From: JBCDGZ01 sp038750655
Lineage (GTDB): Bacteria; Bacteroidota; Bacteroidia; Chitinophagales; Saprospiraceae
DNA length: 8,084 nt
Assembly: GCA_038750655.1 (NCBI GenBank)
Contig: JBCDGZ010000220.1
Location: 1 to 8,084, forward strand
Direction: 5' to 3'
Positions within the stretch are counted from its first letter, which is position 1. Every line of letters starts with the position of its first letter. Positions 4,701 through 8,084 of the stretch are shown here, piece after piece. The notes beneath the pieces were generated by a model. That model was not told the origin of the DNA and made no database searches. It saw only the letters and a list, made by a program, of their open reading frames with translations. Both the position numbers and the translations under genes were made by a program.

Positions 4701-7517
4701 GCAAGGCGAGCAGCCGTCGATGATAGAGATGTTGTTGATGGCGGCGGTGCAGCCCTGACCGTCGGTAATGGTTAGGTTGTACTGCCCCGTTGCCAGGTCA
4801 TCGCGGAGTGGATCGGTGATGGGAGCGGGTAGGTCCCCCCAGCTGTAGCTGTAACTGCCATCGCCGCCGCTGGCGACCACGCTAATTTCCCCCAAACTAT
4901 CGCAGCTGACAGCCAAAACATTCAAATAGGCTTCCAGTGCCGGAGCATCGGCTACTTCGAAGCAGGCTTCCCCAGCCAAGCAGTTGTTATTATCATAGAC
5001 TAGCGCGCAGTAACTGCCCGGCCCCAGGCTTCCATTGGCAAAAATCCCCCCTCCTTCATTCATAATCTCTGTACGCGAGGGCTGGACAAAACCAGGGCTA
5101 AAGGTAATGGTGCTCAAGACAGCAGTAGCATCTTCCTCGCCCGGGCAGCTGGTGAAAATCAGAGGATCGGCGGTAAACTCAGCGGTTGGTACATTCTCGA
5201 GGACGACAAAGGTGACGACCTCTGAGCATCGCGTAATCCCGCGATCTGACACCGTGACGTCGTAGACGCCAGCGGCCAGTCCGCTTATAGAAGAGGTAAT
5301 CATCCTATTGCTCCAGGCATAGGTGTAGTTGCTGCTGCCATTTGTGGCAATAACCGAAGCCATCCCATTGGCCTGCCCACAGTCGGCCGGTGCATCGATG
5401 ATGACTTCCACCTCTAATGGCTGCACCGCCTCAATAGGCACCTCAACAATCGTTGAACAGCCGCTGCCCGGATCAGTAACCGTAACAAAGCAGCTGCCAG
5501 CGGGCAGATTCAGGCCATTGAAGCCCACACTTCCGTTGCACCAGTTGTATTGGAATCCCGCGGGCGAAAGCACCGCCGTTCCATTGCTTTGCTCGCAGCT
5601 GGCCGGTGTAGTAGAAACGATTTCAACAACTGGTCCATCGACATTGCCTACAGCGATGCTATCGATCAAATTGCAAGCGGAGTTGGCCGGATCACTGATG
5701 GTGAGGTAATACACCCCGGTGGCGAGGTTATTGGCAGTGTTATTAGTACTTACCGCAGGGTCCCATTGATAGTTGTAGATAGCGGGGTCGGCAACGGTCT
5801 GTAGGATAATCTGGCCGTTGGTGCTATCGCAAGAAGAGGAGAGCACGGATTGGTTGGCAATAACGGGCGGATCGCAGGGCGGGGGACAGTCGGCTCCGGT
5901 AACCTTTTCGACGACAATCGGCTCACTCAAATCAAAACAACCAGTAAGATCAGCGATATTCGCACCAATTGATAAATTAAAAACAGGTTGCTCGAAAGCA
6001 ATACCGTATACTAGGCAAGTGGAAGGTAGGCCAACGATTCTTAATTCATTGGCATTGAATTGGCTAATAGTTCCTGCTTGACTAGTCACCATATAGGCAT
6101 AATTACTCCCATTATTCCCACTTACGCGCATCCTCAAAATATCGTCAATCCCATCACTCAAGCAAACGAGTGTCGGATCGTTGGTCCGAATGGTTCCCGC
6201 ATTGGCCTGGCAGCCAGGGATGCAAATATCGTTCAATACAATATTGTTGATGCTCACGCTACAGCCCTGATCATCAGTCACGGTCAGCTCGTAGGTGTCT
6301 TCGGCCAGGTCCAGGCGATCTTGTGGATCATCGGCTCCCGGCAGGTCGCCCCAATCAAAGGTATAGTTACCGCTTCCCCCGCTCACCTCGACTACGATAC
6401 TTCCCTGTCGGTTGCAATCGATGTCGGTAACGATGACATTGAGGTCCAGCGGTTCGGGATCGGTGAATTCAAGGCGGGCCGCCGCCGTTATGCAGCCGTT
6501 GGCGTCGCTGATTTGCAGCTCGTAGTTGCCCGGCGATAGTTGCCCGTTGATGGCGGGCAGCCCGTCGGCGTCTAGGAGACTAGTATCTGCTGGAAAGGCG
6601 AAGCCCGGGTCGAAGACAACGTCGAAGTTGATCCCCCCATCCTCCTCTCCTGGGCAGCTGATTCGTTGAAAAGAGATGTTATTAAAGGTATTAGCAGCGG
6701 CTACATCATTGGTAAGTGAAGCACTCCCTGTGGCGATACAACCGTTAACATTATCGGTGACGGTAACAGTATAGATACCCGCAGCAAGATCATTGCGATC
6801 GCGCCCCATTCCCCCATCACTCCATTCGTAAGTCAGGTTACCAGAACTTCCACTGACGATCCAAGCCAGTTCGCCATCGGCCAGATTACAGGTAGGTTGC
6901 TGCCGGATTTGTGAGGAGACGATCAAGGGGCTGCCCTCTGGTACAACGACTTCCAGGTAGCTCAGGCAGCCGTTCATGAGATCAGTAACGGTTACGTCGC
7001 AGCGGCCGGCGGGCAAGTCAGAGCGGAAATTTCCGAAGACGCCGTCACACCACTGGTAGTTAAGATTAAGTGGACTTAATACTACGCGACCATTGCTCTG
7101 CTGGCAGGTAGCGGGGAGGCTAAAGGCAATCAAGGCCTCCGGCCCGTCGGTATTGTTGAGATAGAAATTTCTGGTGATGACGCAGCTCGGATCATTAATG
7201 TCCGTGATGGTCAGGGAATAAGTGCCGGACACCAAGTCTGTCTTAATATTTTCAGTACCGGTACCCAGATTGGGTTGCCACTGAAAAGTATAGTTAGAAA
7301 CATCGCGGAGTAGACTGACTCGAATTTCGCCGTTGGCTTCTTCGCAGTCTGGCTGGATGAGGACAACGCTAGTAATTTCAGCATTATTATTAGCCAGTGC
7401 GGCGGCCTTGGCCGAAGGTGCTATAGAGACACTAAGGAACCCTAGGACAAGGATTGCCTGGGCAACAATGGGAATACTGCTGAAACATGGGGGTCTCATG
7501 TGTAAAGGTTGTGCCAT
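1701..7517 (-). CDS. Giant SprB-like multidomain surface protein with T9SS type B sorting domain
   Basis: Complete 1938-residue secreted protein (ATG to TGA). A Sec signal peptide has its hydrophobic core at residues 15-33 and cleavage near AKA|AA (38). ATG at 7499 (Met7) is an alternative start with a shorter n-region; neither has a Shine-Dalgarno, and the A-rich GAATAA before 7517 slightly favours the first. Domain order: five SprB-type beta repeats (46-432), a 118-residue Cys-containing module (433-550), a second copy of the five-repeat block (551-936), two related Cys domains (943-1033, 1041-1128), a duplicated about 175-residue domain (1133-1314, 1323-1490), three 89-residue six-Cys repeats (1495-1755), a Big_9/cadherin-like domain (1760-1853) and a CHU_C sorting domain (1858-1938). 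By hand count it has 78 Cys but only 8 Lys, and it is rich in Asp and Thr. SprB-family proteins are surface adhesins used in gliding or attachment; that role is inferred here. No catalytic motif was recognised. There is no frameshift. The downstream PorP/SprF gene is the likely export partner. Confidence 0.93.
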   Translation of the reverse strand: MAQPLHMRPPCFSSIPIVAQAILVLGFLSVSIAPSAKAAALANNNAEITSVVLIQPDCEEANGEIRVSLLRDVSNYTFQWQPNLGTGTENIKTDLVSGTYSLTITDINDPSCVITRNFYLNNTDGPEALIAFSLPATCQQSNGRVVLSPLNLNYQWCDGVFGNFRSDLPAGRCDVTVTDLMNGCLSYLEVVVPEGSPLIVSSQIRQQPTCNLADGELAWIVSGSSGNLTYEWSDGGMGRDRNDLAAGIYTVTVTDNVNGCIATGSASLTNDVAAANTFNNISFQRISCPGEEDGGINFDVVFDPGFAFPADTSLLDADGLPAINGQLSPGNYELQISDANGCITAAARLEFTDPEPLDLNVIVTDIDCNRQGSIVVEVSGGSGNYTFDWGDLPGADDPQDRLDLAEDTYELTVTDDQGCSVSINNIVLNDICIPGCQANAGTIRTNDPTLVCLSDGIDDILRMRVSGNNGSNYAYMVTSQAGTISQFNANELRIVGLPSTCLVYGIAFEQPVFNLSIGANIADLTGCFDLSEPIVVEKVTGADCPPPCDPPVIANQSVLSSSCDSTNGQIILQTVADPAIYNYQWDPAVSTNNTANNLATGVYYLTISDPANSACNLIDSIAVGNVDGPVVEIVSTTPASCEQSNGTAVLSPAGFQYNWCNGSVGFNGLNLPAGSCFVTVTDPGSGCSTIVEVPIEAVQPLEVEVIIDAPADCGQANGMASVIATNGSSNYTYAWSNRMITSSISGLAAGVYDVTVSDRGITRCSEVVTFVVLENVPTAEFTADPLIFTSCPGEEDATAVLSTITFSPGFVQPSRTEIMNEGGGIFANGSLGPGSYCALVYDNNNCLAGEACFEVADAPALEAYLNVLAVSCDSLGEISVVASGGDGSYSYSWGDLPAPITDPLRDDLATGQYNLTITDGQGCTAAINNISIIDGCSPCPEPDTMNVAVLANESRLVCVPTEFCYDRPSSFFTLTTGGLIGSSPLGDWVLESDGCVRYNANDIVGMGGDTVYVVAGFNGLRDTTCIFFTIVDGPGFDPGPDTLFITTQEETQIDSCLSTLALTGPLASADVLQSTTGGTFTIRAQDSCFSYLPSPGTTGNFIDTALVVLCDVNDICDTFQLIFTVVPNGCPDFLTIDQDSAISFDCSVLTTYCLDIPLVDIFDYRLIIDGQLYNDIFNGCNIVTITRYDMQEFLSQFPSGPYQLDSWTVDGQVFSIDSFNDLEELVDSMQVWDPAGNWMYDGTRIITGGAPGSMYGPLIGRQVGGLLQVRVDLVPQDIAQGTEINVPVGEYDLVINELATACQDTLSLTVECRSCPPSYTGPDQLTAMDCDGQAALCLEIGPAELPNFEFFDNGAIYTGVFNPCLFDTTFLYDVSSLTSNMYRLVWVVGNDTLRLANFSSVQELFQEMVNFDPAGNWQLVGQLIVGGAAGTNYGPLQVSQNGIPLPDIVATLQTTATNIALQLDTGFHEVIIQDTITGCADTLNLQIDCPTMEMPDTSLIVLEGATDTFCIDLSALDTLTSIQNICPGQSDGDVSLDFLSEAGCLAFGGLGFASDTFCIEICDSTLAICDTVQIAVAVQPQIDTLPLMIKLGFSDTLCLNTSAFRQPLDTIFNICPNASGQEVLFDLIAADYCVGYEALALGTDTACIVICDVMGICDTTIVTVNVMPPVPDTSRLNVLVGTTEVFCMDTSELSGVVDTLYNICPGSSGVFVDFTVAGDSICVRYTGLDMGVDTACLVFCDDLICDTTYLFVEGIRGSLDPPVAVDDDTMTIKNIPVNIRVLLNDTLNGSSPAVFILRPPTAGNAVINPDFTITYLSDPEFCGQRDSFEYILQTSTGADTAEVSIFIQCEDLTIYSGFSPNGDGTNDTFQIPGIENFPNNKVCIFNRWGNQVFCTDGYTNLTAWDGTWNGKDLPDGTYFYLIDDGAGRKLSGYVQLNR
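1704..1946 (-). other. T9SS type B C-terminal sorting domain (CHU_C, gliding-motility-associated)
   Basis: Residues 1858-1938 hold the whole family signature: FSPNGDGTND (1858-1867), IFNRWGNQVF (1884-1893), WDGTWNG (1904-1910), LPDGTYFY (1913-1920) and GYVQLNR at the very end. This matches TIGR04131-type C-termini, which route cargo through the type IX system and, as in SprB, depend on a SprF-like partner. A cysteine pair (C1883, C1894) brackets the IFNRWGNQVF strand pair. Confidence 0.95.
1959..2240 (-). other. Big_9/cadherin-like Ig-type domain (residues 1760-1853)
   Basis: Residues PVAVDDDTMTI (1762-1772) and NIPVNIRVLLNDT (1774-1786) match the common start of bacterial cadherin-like/Big_9 domains (PxAxDD...V.I.VL.ND), followed by PPTAGNAVI and FTITYLSDP and a final AEVSIFIQC strand. 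Such domains often sit just before the sorting domain in Bacteroidota surface proteins and serve as a spacer. No calcium site is claimed. Confidence 0.7.
2253..3035 (-). repeat. Three tandem six-cysteine repeats with 89-residue period (residues 1495-1755)
   Basis: Each copy runs DTxx(V/I)...(C1) ... ICPxxSG (C2) ... xCxxY/F (C3) ... DTxC (C4) xxxC (C5) D...ICDT (C6). Cysteines are 1510/1526/1544/1558/1562/1569, 1598/1615/1633/1647/1651/1657 and 1687/1704/1722/1736/1740/1745. The offset between neighbours is 89 at most positions and 88 at C6, where the C5-C6 loop shrinks by one residue per copy (7, 6, 5). This is probably a disulfide-stiffened beta-sandwich stalk. The family name is not known to me. 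Confidence 0.8.
3048..3551 (-). repeat. Duplicated long domain, copy 2 (residues 1323-1490)
   Basis: The landmarks of copy 1 recur in order: DC...LCLEI (C1330, C1337), NPC (C1364), VQELFQEMVN (1401-1410), FDPAGNW (1411-1417), VGGAAGTNYGPL (1425-1436) and GCADTLNLQIDC (C1479, C1489). Offsets run from 184 residues at the start to 177 at the end, so the core has lost about seven residues relative to copy 1. Confidence 0.7.
3576..4121 (-). repeat. Duplicated long domain, copy 1 (residues 1133-1314)
   Basis: An approximately 180-residue domain with a DC...YCLDI start (C1146, C1153), an NGC turn (C1180), a helical-looking DLEELVDSMQ stretch (1221-1230), then WDPAGNW (1232-1238), ITGGAPGSMYGPL (1246-1258) and an ACQDTLSLTVEC end (C1302, C1312). 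The function is not recognised. It pairs with the following domain and sits between the diverged and the regular DT/Cys repeats. Confidence 0.7.
4134..4691 (-). repeat. Two diverged members of the DT/Cys repeat family (residues 943-1033 and 1041-1128)
   Basis: Both start with DT plus a hydrophobic strand, have a central xCxxY strand (C995, C1088) and end with a DTxxVV strand, as in the three later six-Cys repeats. The second keeps VLCDVNDICDT (1108-1118), matching CDVMGICDT in a later repeat, but lacks the second and fourth cysteines of the family. The first lacks the fourth, fifth and sixth, and has other cysteines at 958, 964 and 1025. Membership is clear for the second and weaker for the first. 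Confidence 0.6.
4710..5867 (-). repeat. Five-domain SprB-like block, copy 2 (residues 551-936)
   Basis: The same A-E order as copy 1, with domains starting near residues 552, 634, 706, 781 and 864. All 13 cysteines of copy 1 recur (563, 615, 641, 660, 676, 687, 713, 764, 791, 846, 872, 923, 936) at a constant offset of 503-505 residues. Domain-specific marks also recur: WC in B, SCPGEED and PGF in D, WGDLP in E. Copy 2 alone has two further cysteines, 837 and 852, in domain D. At the DNA level the copies are strongly diverged, so the duplication looks old. Confidence 0.85.
5868..6221 (-). other. Cys-containing spacer module between the two five-domain blocks (residues 433-550)
   Basis: The 118-residue segment contains NDPTLVCLSDGIDDI (446-460), GNNGSNYAYMVT (467-478), LPSTCLVYGI (497-506) and ADLTGCFDLSEPI (522-534), with Cys at 436, 452, 501, 527, 544 and 548. 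I recall similar wording (DPT..C..DGI.D, DLTGCFDLS.PI) from other large Bacteroidota surface proteins, but I know no functional name for it. It follows copy 1 of the five-domain block. The segment after copy 2 is of a different type, so this module was either not duplicated or has been replaced. Confidence 0.6.
6222..7382 (-). repeat. Five-domain SprB-like block, copy 1 (residues 46-432)
   Basis: Five tandem domains of about 70-83 residues, here called A-E, start near residues 48, 131, 201, 278 and 361. Each follows the SprB-repeat pattern: a Cys followed by a small polar stretch and G, an aromatic YxW/YxxW strand, a xLxxGxYxxTVTD strand, then xGC. Cysteines lie at 58, 112, 138, 157, 173, 184, 210, 260, 288, 342, 368, 419 and 432. 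Domain D starts with SCPGEEDG. Domain E has a WGDLP insertion in its central loop. The fold assignment rests on known SprB repeats; the block boundaries are mine. Confidence 0.85.
7404..7517 (-). other. Sec signal peptide of the giant surface protein (residues 1-38)
   Basis: A short n-region with one Arg, a hydrophobic core IPIVAQAILVLGFLSVSIA (15-33) and an AKA cleavage motif (36-38) followed by AALANN. C11 lies before the core and not in a lipobox, so a lipoprotein is unlikely. Confidence 0.85.
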
Positions 7518-8029
7518 TTATTCACTCTGTAGTTTGGTCAAAAAATTGGTTTTTCAGTTTTCTATGTCACAATTATCGTAAAAATATTCTTGTTTGATTC
7601 GTTTAAAATCCAGCTAGGGGTTCAAGTACTAAAAAACAGCAAAAACTACGCCACTGTTCTAAGTTTTAACTGGATTTTTTTAGGAAAATAAGACAGCAAC
7701 TCACTCATTATCAGTTATATAAAATTCCAGCTCTATATATAAAGTAATCGCCTACAAGATGGAAGCACTGATCGATTCCGCTGTAAAAATTATCCTGTAG
7801 TGAAGGTTCGACCCCCTATTTTTTACGTATTAGGATATTCTCTCTTGCGAAAAATCCAGAAATCTACGCATTTACAGGTCTAAAAAGACCAGAATCCATT
7901 CCTAGAATAATCAGGAAGCGGCAAAAAATTTGTCACATTTCTGAAGGCCAGAGCTTTTACGGTTATTTAAAATCTTATGTGACGGTCTTATGTATTAACG
8001 CTGTGTAAAATAGTAAAGGAGGGTATTCA
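7518..8029. other. Upstream intergenic region of the surface-protein gene, no firm gene
   Basis: About 510 bp, AT-rich, with stops in all frames. Apart from the nested hairpin at 7605-7678 it holds a GGTCT-AAAA-AGACC mini-hairpin (7877-7890), a direct repeat of TCTTATGT at 7973-7980 and 7986-7993 (13-bp spacing), and an AT-only palindrome (7715-7742). No exact TAnnTTTG box near the surface-protein start and no RNA gene were recognised. Confidence 0.5.
7605..7678. repeat. Imperfect nested hairpin upstream of the surface-protein gene
   Basis: A perfect 9-bp outer arm pair AAAATCCAG/CTGGATTTT (7605-7613 with 7670-7678) encloses an inner AACAG/CTGTT pair (7635-7639 with 7654-7658). It lies 88-161 bp before the adhesin ATG. 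On the plus strand it runs into T residues, so it might terminate rightward transcription; in minus-strand RNA it would be leader structure. Confidence 0.3.
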
Positions 8030-8084
8030 GTGATCAAGCTTATAATTATTCCAAGGTACTACTACAAAGATAAAGAAAAGCTAC
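8030..8084 (+). CDS. Possible start of a rightward gene running off the window edge
   Basis: GTG at 8030 is preceded by AAAGGAGG with 7 nt between GGAGG and the start, an excellent Shine-Dalgarno by general rules. The frame is open for 18 codons to the edge (M/V-IKLIIIPRYYYKDKEKL). It is closed upstream by TAA at 8006-8008, so GTG is the only start inside the window. Against it: Bacteroidota seldom use such sites, the start is GTG, and the reading overlaps a possible leftward promoter. Too little is visible to name a product. Confidence 0.25.
   Translation, partial: MIKLIIIPRYYYKDKEKL
8065..8072 (-). promoter_or_regulatory. Possible Bacteroidota -7 box (TATCTTTG) directed toward the surface-protein gene
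   Basis: On the minus strand TATCTTTG fits the Bacteroidota consensus TAnnTTTG exactly. The matching -33 TTG element would fall just beyond the right edge, so it cannot be tested here. If real, transcription would start near 8058 and give the surface-protein gene a leader of about 540 nt. It was the only exact match I found on this strand between 7518 and the window end. Confidence 0.3.

Noticed and set aside
6060..6539. 159-codon open frame on the plus strand
   Set aside because: Antisense to SprB-like domains D and E and the spacer module; no family features, so treated as a shadow of the real gene.
7568..7575. TAATTGTG on the minus strand as a -7 promoter box for the surface-protein gene
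   Set aside because: One mismatch to TAnnTTTG and no TTG at the proper distance upstream.
7640..7648. TAGTTTTTG on the minus strand as a -7 promoter box
   Set aside because: The spacing inside the box is one base too long and no -33 TTG lies upstream.
7715..7742. TTATATA/TATATAA inverted repeat
   Set aside because: Only A and T, 7 bp, in AT-rich DNA; expected by chance.
7805..7816. GGTTCGACCCCC resembling a tRNA T-arm
   Set aside because: The flanking bases do not form the T stem, and no acceptor, D or anticodon arms are present nearby.

Overview
The window comes from a gliding-type member of the phylum Bacteroidota. The signs are a protein with a type B type IX secretion (T9SS) sorting domain, a PorP/SprF-family outer-membrane protein, and almost no Shine-Dalgarno signal in front of the two large genes. 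The style of the surface protein (SprB-like repeats, Cys-rich and Asp/Thr-rich domains, CHU_C end) resembles Saprospirales such as Lewinella or Haliscomenobacter. That family-level placement is inferred from memory and not proven.

Layout, read on the minus strand in the direction of transcription: (1) 8084-7518, a 567-bp stretch with no firm gene. It has a possible promoter -7 box and a possible rightward gene start at the right edge, plus an imperfect hairpin nearer the adhesin. (2) 7517-1701, one 1938-residue secreted surface protein that fills 72% of the window. (3) 1700-1258, a 443-bp spacer with a clear intrinsic terminator for the surface protein, three G/C homopolymer runs, a long imperfect inverted repeat and a small hairpin. 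(4) 1257-244, a 337-residue PorP/SprF-family protein. (5) 243-1, a second intrinsic terminator and nothing else convincing.

The two genes form a plausible working pair. The large protein would cross the inner membrane by Sec and the outer membrane by the T9SS. The PorP/SprF protein would be the dedicated partner that type B cargo needs for export or surface attachment, as SprF is for SprB in Flavobacterium johnsoniae. The terminator between them suggests the two are expressed at different levels or from separate promoters.

I see no defence system, mobile element, CRISPR array or RNA gene. The most interesting material is the internal architecture of the giant protein. A five-domain block is duplicated with all 13 cysteines in register, and there are paired gains and losses of cysteines that predict disulfides. 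A six-cysteine 89-residue repeat follows, lysine is nearly absent, and Bacteroidota O-glycosylation sequons are strongly concentrated in the C-terminal half.
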